Shown: one piece after another, positions 12,052 through 27,000 of the stretch
Layout: the number at the start of each line of letters is the position of its first letter
Position numbering within the stretch: position 1 is the first letter of the stretch
NCBI GenBank assembly: GCA_002633005.1
Contig: NMRA01000218.1
Span: 533,909 to 597,908, forward strand
Reading direction: 5' to 3'
Length of the DNA stretch: 64,000 nucleotides
DNA from: Phoronis australis
Lineage: Eukaryota; Phoronida; Phoronidae
Notes under the pieces: model-generated
Databases searched by the model: none
The model's input: only the letters and a program-made list of their open reading frames with translations
Told to the model about the DNA's origin: nothing
Translations under genes and position numbers: made by a program

Positions 12052-15000
12052 GTAACGTTACTGTGAACTAATCAGGTTGTTTGGCTTCTATGCTCATTTC
12101 TGTTAATTTTGTACACTGCTGGTAAATTTAAATTGACTTCTTGACCACGTTTTGATTATTAATATGGTTTGATACCAATTGTTATTATAAGCTTTGGGAC
12201 TTATGAAATGGCACAGCCTGCATAGATGTACATTGTGTACATACCAGGATTTTCCGTAGATAAGCCCACCCGATGAAATGCCTATGGGTGTTTATTCGGA
12301 AAATTATGCGGAATACCCGCCCATGGGCGTTTATTTGGTGTTACGACTTGTGGTGTCAAGTGTCTAGACAGTGGGACGTTTATTTGGAAACTTTCCTCTT
12401 AAAAGTCCACTCAGCGTCAACTTTTTGTCACAAATTCAGTTTTGTGGAGCATTTATCATTTATAAAAACGAACAAGGTGTTGGCGAACTTTGCATTTATT
12501 AACATAAAATTTAAAAACTTTTTTAAGTAAGAGTGTCAAAGTCAGCAAAACTGTTGGCGAACTATGCATTTGTTAAGAAAAAATATTAAAAACGCAGGTT
12601 TAGGAAAAGAGTGTTAAGTCAAGCAAAACTATGACTTTCCGTTTACATGCCCCCTTTTCTGAATAAACGCCCGAGCATTTATTTGGTGTCGCTAAAACGC
12701 TTGAAAATTTTCATTTTGCGAATGCAAACCCATGGGCGTATCTATGGAAATTACCGGTAACATGAAATTACCTTCATCTGTATGGAGATGAGGGTAACAA
12801 GTGCTGAACAAGAATACTTCAGAAGCCAAATAGCATTTAGTCACCATGGAGATGGTGGAGTGGCTAGGTATTATTTCTTCTTTTGAATCGAATGCTACTT
12901 GGTGTCAACAAACAGAAAATGATTTCTTGTTTCTAGAACGCCTTGCCAATGTTATACCGATTGTTGACACTTTATCATGAGCAAATAAATCTGACTATGC
13001 AAGTTTGGTATCTCTGATTAGATAGCTTTTGGAGTGGATGTGTCCCTTGTATAGTGAGACATCTTCCTACAGGTGAAAACCCTGACACTTGCATTTGTCG
13101 TATTTGGAACAGCGTCCACACTGCGAATAGATATGTAGACAGATCACAGTAGACAGAGTCCTTTAATATCAGCAACATCGATCTAACTTCTTTTGTGTGG
13201 AGCAGGGTAATTACCGCATTAGCAATGACTTTAGAGTAGCAAAATACTGGGTGAATGTAGACTAAAACTGAGGATTTTTCGATTTGTTTGGCTTCTCAAA
13301 TGGAATTACCATGAAAAGTTACGTTGGATTAATTTTTTTGAGGGAGAAATATGATAAATAGCTAAAAATTATGTCATCGTTTTCGTTTTGTTGACCAAGA
13401 GACATAACCAAGATACATAGCTGTTTGATGACTCTGGAGTTGAAATTGGAGGGGTGGGGGGGGGGGTATTTTATTTGTAATGTTCTTGCAATCCTTCTTA
13501 TCATTCCCTCATTGTTTTTCAGCCATTTCCTGTTCCTCTTCACTGGAACAAAGCGCTTGAGGTCTACGAGTCTGCTGAAGTGTCTGCCCCTCAAGGCACC
13601 CACCTAGCTGAGCTTGATATTGACGGTTGTGTCTACCAGCTGGATGCCTTCGAAGTGCACTCGTTCACCTTTCAAGTAGAGCTAGTCATATTGGACGATA
13701 GGGAATACAGAGAACTCAGTCCATCTGGTAAGATCGGATGCTGAGGCATTTGTTTCGCGAAAAGTCATAAATTTGGTCTTTCGCTCCCCAGTCACAAAAG
13801 TGCTTTGATGTGCAAAAAGTTCAGTTCTGAGAAAGTGCAGTAGTGATACACTTGGTGATTGAACTTTTTTCTTTGAATCATTTTTATTGGCTATCGCATC
13901 AATGCTATCAGCTTTATTTCGTTGTGAACAGGCTCCAATATAGTGCTTTGAATTCGATTTTCAACAAAGATGGCGTATGCTGTTAAGTTGGTTGCTCAGC
14001 CTCCCCACATGATTATTGACAGGTGTATGTTTATATAATTTGTTTGTTAAAGCAAATTCTTTTTTCAGATGAAAGTGCGAAAAATATAACACAAATAAAC
14101 AATTAGAAACTTAAATCATTTCCCATCAGATTTACTATTCAAATGATGATCAATTTGGTAACTTTTATTGCTTTTTATTTCTTTGATTTTTCTTCTTATG
14201 TTTAAAGTTACAAGCTTAAGAAATGCTTCCATGTTCCAGAGGTACATTTGAACCATGTGTTGTGTCCTGTGTTGTGAGCAATTTGACGTTAAGCAGAAAT
14301 CTTTTTGCGTTTCTCATCTCTTATTTATATCCGAATGAAACTATATATAACGTCTAATTCATGTCGAAATTAAAAAGATCGATCACAACCGCAACCAGAC
14401 GGGTCGCATTCCATTGTTTTATGTTATAACTTTCAAAATTCCTATGTATTTTGTGCCTTTCACAGTTGTCGCCTGGTATTAGCTGTAGTTATAGTACTCT
14501 ATCATGCTCAGGGGTATGCCTGTGTTGACTTGTCACCTTGGTTCATTCATACATTCTTATGAATGCTCTATCTATCACCAGTAATAGGCTCATTACTGGC
14601 TTGTGTGATTAATGACTTTGTTTGCTTTGGCTTAGAAATAACTCCTCAACCCCAATGCTTGGGGGGGGTTGTGATAAGGTCGTAGATTCGCCAAAAACAA
14701 CTCGCTTTTCAGCCAATGTTCAACTGCATCCTAGTCTTGAAAGGTTTTAACTTTTTCCACAAATTTTCTCCTTATGTTTAATTTCCTTAATTCTGTTCGT
14801 TTCTGATTTCCATGAAAGAATATATATGCAGAAAAGGAGGAGACTACTTGACTGTTTTTGGGGGGGTTTTGGGGGAGGTGCAGGTAGGAAATGTGGACGC
14901 CCACAAGTTTAGGCTGTACACTTGGAAGAGAGTTCATTTGTTGGAAGCTTCCGTTCAAGAAGTCGTCCTTCTATTGAGTCTTGTTCTAGAAATGTCATCC

Positions 15001-18000
15001 TTTTGTTCCTGTAAGTCAAAATAGTAGAAAATTTATTTGAGACCAAAACTCCATAAAATATTAAATTGGATGAATATAAAAGAACGAGTTGTATAGGATG
15101 CAATAACTCTGAGAGACGAAGATCAGGTCTAAGAACAACATAATTACATGAAATAATAGATATTAAATAATTATAATCATTGTTTAGTGAGATTTAAAAC
15201 GGACAATCACCGCACAAATGAAAAAATTTGTGTTCACTCGACGTTTCGTCTCATCATCACACATCATCAGGATACATGTAATAATACAACAAGTGTCAAA
15301 TACCAGTCAAGTCACATCCATGTAGTGAAGTAAGAGTAGCAAGAGATCTATAGTAAGTAGGTCATCACCATAGTTGTAGCGTCACTGAGCTCTTTACAAG
15401 GGTTGGAATTTTCTGCGGAAACGCAGATTTCCGCTTTTTTCAAATGTTCTGTCCGTGTATTTTATTATATTTCCGCGTAAAAAAATCGGATTTGATGTAA
15501 AATTTCCGCGGCAAAGTCATTTCTTACCGTGGCGTTGCCGACAATTTTTACCTTGAAAAGCGGAAGTTTGTTTTTTATGTTTCGGAGGAACGTAAATTGT
15601 CAACATTGCCGGGGCATCTGGGATAGCGTGGTGGATTTTTCAATGGCGACTCGTGTGATTGTAAACCGCGGTGACAAATACTACGGTAAGACTCTGTGCA
15701 GCCAAAAATGCGTGGTGTTGGGAGTGGACGGACGAGCTAAAAAGCTAAAAAGACGCAGACGCACGGTTCTGGAGACGGTACCGTTTTTTTTTTTTAGTCC
15801 TCCCGATTTTTGTATGCAACAAAAGGTCTCGAGGCTGGGGAGTGCGCTTCGGGGTGTAAAAGTTTCCGCGTTTTCCGTCATCGGTCATTCCAAGCCCTGG
15901 ACTAAAAGTTTCCGCGTTTTTTGCCATTGGTCATTCCAAGCCCTGTCTTTAATAAGGAATTCAATCTGAAATAACACCCACACATGCATATCAGTGACGT
16001 GTCCCTATACACCTTTTATAGGCACACCCCCTTGTGGCTGTCATGCTGTGATACTTATTGATTTTTCCACCTGCTGTTGGTGGTAACTAGGTAAATTCCA
16101 CTTATTAGAAAAACTTCAGATCGGAGGGAATGTGTCATTTGCATTTCAATTTCAATTTAAATTGGATTCACAGTTACGCTCATTGGTTATTTGACAGCTG
16201 TTTAAATTTTCTTTTAAACTGTTTATTGAATTTGGATACTGTGTTATAATTTTTCTTTATTAGTGAATCAAAATTTGAAAGCGAGTTATACGTTGCCGTG
16301 TTTTAAGAAGAATAGCGACCAAATACAAGATATCGTTTATAAAAGTATGGTACAGATGCTTATAAAGTCTTGTAAAAAGTATGTCATACCACTTGAGATT
16401 AAATACTTCAGAGCAGAAAAGTTCTTTGTGTTGCAGTTTTGTTGTGCTGAGACTCTGGACTTTCAAATTATAAAGTCCACCACTGAATGTTCGGCTAAGC
16501 CATAAAATGCGTTTGTGAATGGAAACTTGGCAATATTTCCAGTGCTTGACTCCATACATAAATATTACTTGATTTTCAACATTCTGCCTCTAATGGTCGT
16601 TATTGGCCAATACTTATAGTATTTTAACAGTCTGCACATACTTTCTGTTCAGTCTACTTAGGTTCACGACTTTATGATGATTGTAGGAAACAGTTTGTTT
16701 CTTTCTGTTGAGATGTTACCGAGTGCATTTTGCAAGTATTACATTCCTTTCGGCTAGTAAGTATTCTGAGGTACTGAACAGCAGGTTAAAATATTTTAAA
16801 TATTTTAGCAAGTTCAAGTACGGAGTTAAGACATGGAACTTTTAATATTTTTTGTCACTATGCTAAAGTCAGTTATGGGTTGAATTGGTTCCCATGTTTT
16901 TATGATATAGTGTCTAGCTATAATAATTTTACTTGCACTTTTTAATTGCTGAAAATCGTTATCTCGTCTGGACAATGCAGTGTCCTTTCCGGTAAGAGCA
17001 ATGCATCTTGGTTAATGCTCTCGCGTGTACCTTTTCTTTTCCTGTGAATTATCTTTTTCTCAGAAAGTCCTAACAGGTGTCACTGATGTGGCTGTGTGAG
17101 CAATGGCTGTATACGAGGATGAAGCAGTTTGTTCATTGTTGTCTGTATGTTCGTCCAGTCCGGCCTCTGGGGCTTAAAGGAATAATCAAACCAACAGGCA
17201 GTTGAAACATTAGTTTTATACAATAAGTTGCTAACAAATCATCTGAAGTTGAAGTTAGGACCCACAGCCCATTCACTGCAGATGGAGTGGCAGCTAATTC
17301 TTGTTCTGCTACCCCAGACAAACACAATTGAAAACCACTGATTGTTTTAGAGAAGAAAAATACAAATGTGAATTCCATGGATCGGAAAGAAATGTATACG
17401 CCATTGGGAAAAAATTCTCCATAGACCCATCTGAATGGGCCTGTACAAATCCATTTCACATCAAGTTATGGAAATAATGTGGTAGGGACTAATTTCTGTT
17501 AAAATTCCCAATTTTCAAAAGCCTAAATTGTTTTGGCATTTAGTTTGATCACAGCTGTTCTACATAAGCCATGATGTCACTGAACTGAAAGTCATTTTTG
17601 TCTTGAAATTTAATAGAAGTATAAAATATCCTTGTCTACCTTGTTGAAGAATGTTTATCAACTCATAGTATAGGAAGAACTACTCAATAGTTAGGGAAGA
17701 TTTAGGGATTCTATAAATGACTTTGAGCTTTGTTTATCATGTTTCCAACTTACTTCAATGCTATTTTGTAATTATTAATAAAATTTTAGCCGATTGTTGC
17801 AGCACCTTTTTTTCTTGGAACGAGGCCAATGCTTAACAGATTGTCGGTCAATGTGAAATCTTGAACACCCCGAGGACCTGGGTTGAATATGAATCTAGAA
17901 TTCACAGCAATCTGATGAATTTTTATATCCATTACTATGGCCGCTTTATTCCCTCTGGGGAGTGTGGATAAAATGGGAGTGCTTAATATTAAGGTTAATT

Positions 18001-21000
18001 GTGTTGTCAATGTTCTCAGCAGGTGTCCCCGTCAATAACTTGCTAGGCCAATGCTTGTTTGCTTCAATTATTCACCAATCCTCGTCTGTTAGCATTTCAT
18101 TTCATTTAATATGTCATCAATCCTTCAATTTGAAAAGTTTCCTTGCCATTGCAATGCTGAATCAGTGCCGCCAAAATTAAAACTGCATTCCGCCATGTTT
18201 AGTTAGCTGATAAACCAAGAATATCAAATTAGACCCTCTATTCTCATAAAATGAGTCTTGTAATACGGTACTCGGCCCTCTATTCTCATAAAATCAGTCT
18301 TGAAATACCTTGCTCGTGCAGGTTACCGCCCATGGTTGGCTGATCGCCCACTCCTGAAATATTCTATTTTTCATTTTTAAGTGTCCATGCTCGTCTTACT
18401 GTTATACTGACCACCCCCAATTTTTCATGATCGAGACTTCTTTAAAAGTGTGTTTTTATGAATGTTCGTCTCGTGTTCAGTGCTGTGATAAGAATGTGTT
18501 TCGTTACCAACAAGAACATGGAAACCATCATCAACTCAAGGAAGCGCTTGAGAGTTTGTTGAGGTTGATCATCCCTAAAATTTTTGGATTCGAAACTGAC
18601 CATGAAGAAGTTGCCTATAACTTGAGTTGCTGGCTCATTTGGCAACGATCAAATGAGCGTTTGGTTAAGAATTCAACATTTGACAGCTAAACAGTGATGA
18701 AATACAGCGCTTTAAATGATTAAATTCAATGTTAGTTGCCTTTGGAAAACTCCAGTTAAGGTTGACGTGTCTTAACACTACTAGCGATTTAAGTTTGTGG
18801 AAAAAAGTCTTGAAATAAAACTGCCCATGCCAGCACTCCCAACTGCCTTGACTTCAAACTTTCTAATGGGAAGAGAGCCTGCATACTTGCCTCCTGCTTT
18901 CAGCTCTGCAGTATTTGTTCAATTAAGAAGTTATACCTGCAGGTGAAATTTAATCAGCATTAGAAACCATGCTGATAATGTAATGTGGCGATTAATTGGG
19001 ATTACAGGTGTGTAAGATTGGTCCAATATCCATTTTCTGATGTAATGGGGGACTTAGTGGTGCTTTATCTCTAGATGGCTCAGGGACTGAGCACTAGAAA
19101 ATAAAGCGCAACGGCATCTCCAGTTCACTCCTGTGATTCGTATGGAGATTTAGGTTTGTTGGATTTGATTGAGCTTCTTCATAAAGTCTTTGCCACCGTC
19201 ATAGTGCCAAATAGCAACTGTTTTTCCATGGCGATATTCAGATGATTTGTGGGGAATATTGCAAAATTATCTGCGTGCTGCTCAAATTACGGTGTGTCCC
19301 AGTTACCTTAGCGCGTCTTAATTGTTCTCCAAACTATACAATTTGGGTCAAGATACAGTCAATGTTATGTTCTCACAACTCTACTTATATGTCAGGTGTT
19401 AGCCGTTGTTGATTCAAGTCAAAAAACATGAGTCACTTCCCCAGATGTGCTATGTTTTTGTCACCCACTGTTTGTTAGCGGAAAATTCCCGTGCTCTCCC
19501 GCTCATTACTGAAGGAGACATGAAATGATTCTTTTGGCTCGTGCATATTCTCTTAAAGTGTACAATGAGCTATACAATTCATCTCACTAGATGGCAGTCG
19601 TGGGTAGAAAATGGTGAAAGCATTTGCATGATTAGCGCACAGTCGTACGCGTAATGTTTGATTTGAAAAAGTTGAAGATGCGGTGCGTAAAAATCTTGGT
19701 CATGGTACTTGAGTACTGGGTTTGGTCAGTCCATTCTAGACAGTAAGTCGGTCACTGCATTGTACGTCTACAACCCACTATTGTTTCATTTGAGTTCTGC
19801 ATGTGTCTGCTCATTGAGCGTTGGCTTAACGCCCACCCTCTGATTTTCTGCAATTCCTCAATAACCTTCGTGAGTACTGTAGTAAACTTCCCACAGTTTG
19901 TTTGTTGGGCATGTAGTCAATATCTTGACTTGTGACTGAGCTAGGGCAGTGATTTTCTGTTCTAGGGAGAGAGAGCCATGTCTTGCTAAGCATACTCGTC
20001 AGTGCGTCAACGCACAGACTCGGCTGACTAATTATCCACATCTATTCTTCAGTGACAGTTTTTCTGATAAATCACTGTTCAGGGCTCGGCGCATATCTTA
20101 TCGACATTTCACAAAATGCAACCTTGTAAAATAAGAAACTTACCAAAACAAGGAACCCTATTATACCATGGTGCAAAAGACCTAGTAGTCCCCTACACAA
20201 GCGATGCATAGTTTGGCAACAGTCAATGATGTGCGGGAACATCGCCAATCGCCTGAATGTTTTTTTTTAGTCAAGCAGCGTATGTTCAGTTATGTTCTCC
20301 ATAACGATCGATTTATTCCTTGGTCCCAGCACCCGCACACGCTCATGCCTCCTGCCTGAGGGTAACCAGGCGATTGGTGCACATTGTAGACCTAGGTCAT
20401 GAATGGGGACCTTCTGGTTTCTGCCAATTAATTCTGACTTTCGTCTGTTTATTTCTGCATTTTTATCAGGTCGCCAACAAAAACTGAGGTCCCTATAGCC
20501 CTGTTGCATCCCCTCAGGTATCTATTACTCAAATTCATAATCATGCTTTAATTTGTTTTCTGATCTAAAGATTGTCGTTAAGTCCACCCTTCACAAAGTA
20601 CTTAATTGTTCGAATCTGGTGCACAGGCTAAGTTGTGCAACACAAGACAAGCAATAGCCATAGACACCTTGGCAGTCTTCACAATAGGGCGCAGCACAGG
20701 TTACTCAATGATTGACACTTTTATTGTCCTGTATTTGTATTGGATGCCTCACAGTGCAGTGAGGGTATTTCACACACATTCTCTTGGTCCCATTATGGAA
20801 TGATTTGCTCAGCAGGGCATAACAATACTGAGACCTTGTGGCAGGATTCACTGAGTTCTTGTCAACTAATTGTTAGCAGGACCACTTAGATCCTGCAGTT
20901 TGAACTCAAGACCTGGCCCACCTTATCAGGAGGTATCCTAGAACCAACATATTCATAACAGACAAACTTGTGTAGGGTAACAAGTGGCTGTTTAATTTGA

Positions 21001-24000
21001 ATGATAAGGACTTCGATAACCACCTAACTTGACTGCATTAGGAGGATTAGCTAGACACAGGTAGGTTCATTAAGGTATGGATTATAGTTGAACTTTGAGA
21101 ACTTTCTCAATAACGGTTGGACAGGTATTTGGTTAAATTTCAATCAAGTGCGCCTGCTTGCAAGATGAGTCGTTCTTTAGATTTAAAGGGTGGTTGAATT
21201 ATGATTTGAAGCTGCGAGCCATTACTTGTAGTAGGTGGTGATTTTCAGATGGACTTGCTGTGTGTTTAGGTAAACTAACATAGATGCTGGTACAGCCATG
21301 AACATGTCAGTTAAAGGTGACCCATTTGTGTCCTGGAAGATCTTAAAATGTTAATGGCCATATGTGTCAAGGAAAGGTTTGCTATTTCCTGCCATGTGGA
21401 GATATATCTGTTCAGTATGTCTAATTTACTCTCAATACACAATACGTCCTGTTGAAGTGCTGAATAAGCATCCTTTCAGAGGTTTGTATTAAGTACGCAC
21501 TTTTGATTCATTCAGTTTGAAGAACTAGAATCTTTATCAAAAGGTATATGATCTGCCTTTCACAATGTTAAACAAATGCAGGTGGCCTGATGATTTTTAC
21601 AGCACACCGAACATGCTTCGGCCATTCACTGATGTCGACTTACAGATTTTTATTTCAAGTGCACTTTATAGTAATAGGCTGCATTCTCGTTATCCCTGAA
21701 AATTTTCAGGAATCTTTTTACAGTCATTTTTCCACTAATCTGTTGACAGAACGTGTTTCCACGCAATCAATTAATTTGGGCAACTTATGTTGCCCCTGTT
21801 GGCAGACTTTGAAAATGTCATTTTCTGACATGTCCAACTACTGTGAACTGATAATTAATTGGCCAAGGCTTGATTAGCGCTGCCCATGATTTGAAAATTG
21901 GCGGAAACAATTCGGTGCATATTTCAAGCAAATTTTTATTTGGAAAAAATTTTGCATTGAGACATGATTTTTTTCGGGAATCTGAGTTCTACCAAATTCC
22001 ACTGGATTAATATGGGGGGATTGTATATGACTTGTGTCGTTCGTTGATTCACATCCTGATCCTTTCGTAGTGTCGTAAAACCAGTGGTGCTGATGGCAAG
22101 CTACTGTATTGACTGGTCATTCACAAATGAGTTACGGGGTGAATTCCAATTCCTGTTAATAGGGGCGACATAAATTTCAGGTACTTATGAATGAATCATT
22201 TGGGGACTTAAGTGTGTGCATAATTAATCTGGTGTATTTCTTTCTTGGAACATTTCTGGGATATCAAAAAACATGTGAACGGCTTTAAGGTGACAGGGTG
22301 ATAATAAATTTTATACACAAAGGGTAGAGCAATATGCGACTTGTATGCCTACAGCAGTGTGGTTTTAACTGACAAGACATCGTGGAATTTTAATTAACCT
22401 TTTCTAAGTTGAGGGTACTAACAGCAAATTTATTTTTCCATACAGTAATTTTATTTTCTTGGGATTATTTCTAGCAACTACTGTAAATATTAAAATTTAT
22501 TTGCCGTTTTTCATTCTGATGCAAACAGAGTTTTACTCAATGACTTGCAATCAGGCCATCTTGTAGTGGGCGCCCCAAGCATCTCAACGAACACCCTTTA
22601 GTGCTGTCTGCACACAGCCTTACACTAGAACAAGTTACTCCTGGAACTAGCTGTGGCTAGATTTAGACGCTGTGTGGACGCCATTTAAAGCAGTGCAACT
22701 TACCCCACTTGTGACAACTTGCTCCATCTTATCGAGGTAGAGTAACGTGTTCTATGGGAACTTGCACCACTTCAAATTGCTGTGTGGCCGCAACACTTAC
22801 CTGGGGTAAGGCGGATGGAATTATCAGCTGTTGTTACATAACAACGGGTCTTCTTTTAAGCATACCGTATTCTCCTGTTAAGCATAGAACAACAACTTCC
22901 GCCTTGCGCTAGTTATCGGATGTGTGTGTGTGTGTGTGTGTGTGTGCGTGCGAGCGTGCGTGTGTGAACACTCCACTTAAGTGGGGTAGGTTGCACAAGT
23001 GCAAGTTGTTCTAGAGGGTAAGTCTGTGTGGATGGGACTTCACTCAAATTTAGACATACTAGCTGGGATGCCCTAGTCAGTATTTGGATGCCAAGTCAAG
23101 GTTGAAAGCACTGGTGTCTTAATTAATAGCAGTCGGTGGAGCTCATTGGCTTGTACAGAATGAAAAGGTATAGTTGACACATGATAACCTTTATTGTAGT
23201 CCCACGTCTCCATAGTAACATGACATGCTAACAACAATTTGAGGAAGGTTCATCAAAATGCAGTCGTTCATCTTTGGTCATAATTGCTCCAAGAAACTCA
23301 TTTTGGACACGTTATTTTTGAAATCTGGTATGCACACTTAGTTGCAATGGAAACATGAAAAATTGAAAAGCTGAATGAGTTACGGTGTTATTCACTTGTG
23401 AGCCTTGACTCAGAAGTGTGAGTTACAGTGTTATTGACTTGTGAGCCCCGACTCAGAAGTGTGTTGGCAGCCCTTCATTTCGAAAACTAGGTCAACCATG
23501 CGTTGCGTTTTTCCACCTCTACCAATGAAGAGCGATGATTTCGAGATGTGGGAATTACTAATTGATAGTTTCTTGTCATGGGAGAGACGTTCTGTTTGAG
23601 GACCAACGTAAGCTGCAGGCAAAGGTCGCCGATTTAACTAGATATTGTAATACTTCCCCAGTCCTTTCAGACAGCACTTAAAAGTCCATCCAATGTCCAA
23701 AGAGGTTATCTCATGTTGTGTGTTTAGTTTAACTTCTTGAACCTGTTGTATTTATCCATTTCGATTGCTAATGCTTGTCACAGTAGGTGTATTCCAAGTG
23801 TTTGTAAAGTGACGTCCCTATTGTTGGGAAGGTGTTGAAGACCTTCTCCAGGTCTGTAAAGACTGTGTATGTGTTTGCATACACTCACTTCAGAACGGTT
23901 TTGTGACTTTCAAAGTCCCATTAATGGCGGTTCTGAGTTATCTGCTTATAAGCTCTAAAAATCCCATACCACGGGTGTTCCTTCTGTTGCATCGGTGTAG

Positions 24001-27000
24001 TGGGTGGGGGAGGGGGGTTTCACACGTTTTTTCCTTTAGTCACTTCTATGTAGGAGCTCATTAGGCCCCCCTAAATCTCCCATTACCTATGCAGTGCCGT
24101 CTTTGAAGACCTTTGTTTTGGTTCATGTTTCGGTGGAACCCTTTGTTTTGATTCTTGAGTTGGCATGCCTGAATTTTACAGGATCAAATCAAATGGGATA
24201 ACGCACATTTACCACTTCTGACTTGATTTGCTCCAGTTTGAAGTTTGTGATTTCAGCTTGTCCTGATTAGTGTTATGTGGAACTTTAAAATATATGGTTC
24301 TTCCTCACGGTGACCCTACTGAACAGTTCCTTGGGGGTCGCGTTCAGTACCTCAAGAACCTCTCTAGAAAAGCAACACCTTGGAGATTATGCGAGAAGTC
24401 ACCATGTATTTTCAATGAGAGCACGTGGTTTTAGCTGTTTTTTTCTTGTCATGAGACAGCTATTGATTTCTACCCATGGTAAGGCTTATGTTTTGATGGT
24501 CCCACCTGAAAAGAAGGTGAAGGAAAAATGTGTACATTTACATTTTGTTAACTGTTAAATTATTGTAAAATCTTACTTATTATAGAGGAGCAATGAAATT
24601 TTATTTTCTTATTTTTGATAACATGTAAGTTGCACAAAACCATCTCTGGGTCTTCTGGTTTCAGCAAAAATGGTAATTGAGGAAATAATAATAATAATAA
24701 GAAGAAGAAAATTAGCAGTGAACAGGAGAATTAATTATTGAGAGCTTTTGTTCTTTTTTAAAAAGCCATTTTAACTTCGTAATATAGGTCAACTTAATAC
24801 CATAATATCTGTAAATCCACAATTCTATAAGTGGTTTTAATCTCTGTCAATAATGTGCTCTTTCTCAATATTATTTTCATATTTGAACACTTATCAAGAG
24901 GTTGTGTTCAAATAATGTAACATTCCAGCCCAAGTGTAGTTTCTAATACCTCGCCATAAATCTGTCAATCTGTGCATTGTTGGATCAATGAATGCCTGGC
25001 TTTATCCTTGGCATTTTCTACAGTGCAGTAATACCATCCCTGCTGTCTAGGTAGTAATCTTACCTGGCACAACTATGAAGTACTGTCCTCCATGTTTTGT
25101 AATTACACGTTTCATCCTCATGCGAGGAGACATCATTCAGGGGCCAACAGTTCACCTCTTCACCCCAGGAACTACAGAAGTCTCCTAAGGCAAAATTCCA
25201 AACATTGTATGAAATTGCTTAATGTTTCAGTATCAATCACATTCTTCATTTCTCGTAGTTCAAGTTATTTCCAGTTGCTGCGCGTATCACTATCAGTTTT
25301 TCAGTGCTTAAAAAAACTCGAAAAGAGTTCCTCTCTGTGGCATTATTGCAATCTTTTGTCTTGAAAGCAAACAAAAATCAGTCTTCAGAGCTTTGAATTT
25401 TCCTCTTTTTTGGTTTTTATTTTCTCGTATTCAGTTTCGAGTTTCCTCTTTTTACGTCTCTTTTCATCATTATTTCTACTTTATTTATGCAAAAATGTTT
25501 ATTTCAGTTAAATTTTACAAGTTAAGTAACATTTCTATTACACAAGCCTTTTTATATATGGAACGATACATCACCTAGGAAGTTTTCCTCTCTTTTGTCA
25601 TTGGTCATTCCAAGCCTCTAATGGGTTATAACCATGCTGATATTACTACTTTTAAAATTGGTTTAAAAGTATTCAGACCCAGAATTATAACCTCTAATCG
25701 CATAGCAGCTTTGGTGTGAACAGGGTATTAATCTTGTCTCTGCCTTCCTTGCTGTCCATGCTATCACCTTCATTAGCTCAGACATTGTATGTAGTTTTAC
25801 TTTGTGTAATCAACATCTATTTATTATGATATGTGGTGTGATACCACTGGCAGTTTGTTTGCTTGACATGCTGATCTTTCAGTGATAAGGTTACCTTAGA
25901 GAATCAGGTCATCTTTCACTGCAGCCAACCTCAAAGATTCCTCCATGTACTTGTTATGTCGTGTCCTGTGGTACTGTCGAAGGCTGATTCTCACTATATG
26001 GTATACTGCTGGACAGATGAAAAAATATGTTTTCTTTTAAAATTTCCTAGTATTTACTCTTGTTCATTTACTGTGGTGCTAAGTGTTTGTCAAAGCAATA
26101 TCAAAACATTGTTTGACATGACCAGGGAGTGTGATGATGAGATATGGAACTGAAAACAGCTTGGACTGAATGTGTTACTGCTGAGGTGCTTTACGTTTTG
26201 ATGTTTTGAGTTTGGATCTTTCTTGTGTGAAGATGGCTGTTAAGGACTCAGTTAATTCATAGGAATGCTTAAGTTTTATGATAACTTCCATTCTTCTTCA
26301 GTATTCTCTTCAAAGCCAGCAACCTTTTTATAAAATTCAACTGTCCATTGAGGAGCTTGATGAATTTATAACTGCATACATTAAATATAGGTGGTGCTGA
26401 TGTAGCAAGGATACCACATGATCACAGTATATACTTCTATTTTCTGTTAATTTTTCTCTCAAGTTATCAACCATTTCTTCTTCGTTTGTAATTATCTTGC
26501 TATAGTGCAAGTCTGGGAAACTGATAAGGTCTGTGTGTTAAAGTCACTACATATCATTTTAGTCATATATCCAGCACAGCACATCGTCGTTCGTTAACGA
26601 TGTCTCTTCCTAAAATTGAAAACGTGAAAGTGTCCTGGTGAACTTCCTTGTATGTAGGTGGTTACCAGTAAGCATATTGGTTCTCAGCAAAGCTGTTGAC
26701 TGTGTTAAATCGTGCGTGCACGGTAACGTTTTGAGCTGGTCATGAGAATTTCGCTCAAAATGAATCACCAGTAATTTTGCTATTTTAAGTCTTCAAAGGC
26801 TGATTACCTGTTGTAGCAAATATGGTAAATTTACCAAATGTTGCACTGTATGATGTCTATACAGTACATATCGTGCTAGTAATAAACTTAAGTTTTCTTA
26901 TTCTTTATTTTTGTTGAGAAGTTTGACGAAATAAAATTTCAATATTCCGTCATATTGTGTGCTAGAATTACCGTCCTAGAAACTGCCTCCGGATACAGAG

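Noticed and set aside
15529-15969. 146-codon open frame as a gene
   Set aside because: It lies almost wholly within a hAT-like element, crosses its end, and has no splice or protein-family support.
16263-16505. Opposed open frames of 80 and 99 codons
   Set aside because: Both strands open without domain sense or splice signals. Likely chance in AT-rich DNA.
18427-18690. 87-codon open frame as an exon
   Set aside because: It lies in intron 2, the phases do not help, and part of it is a dispersed repeat also found near 40.1 kb.
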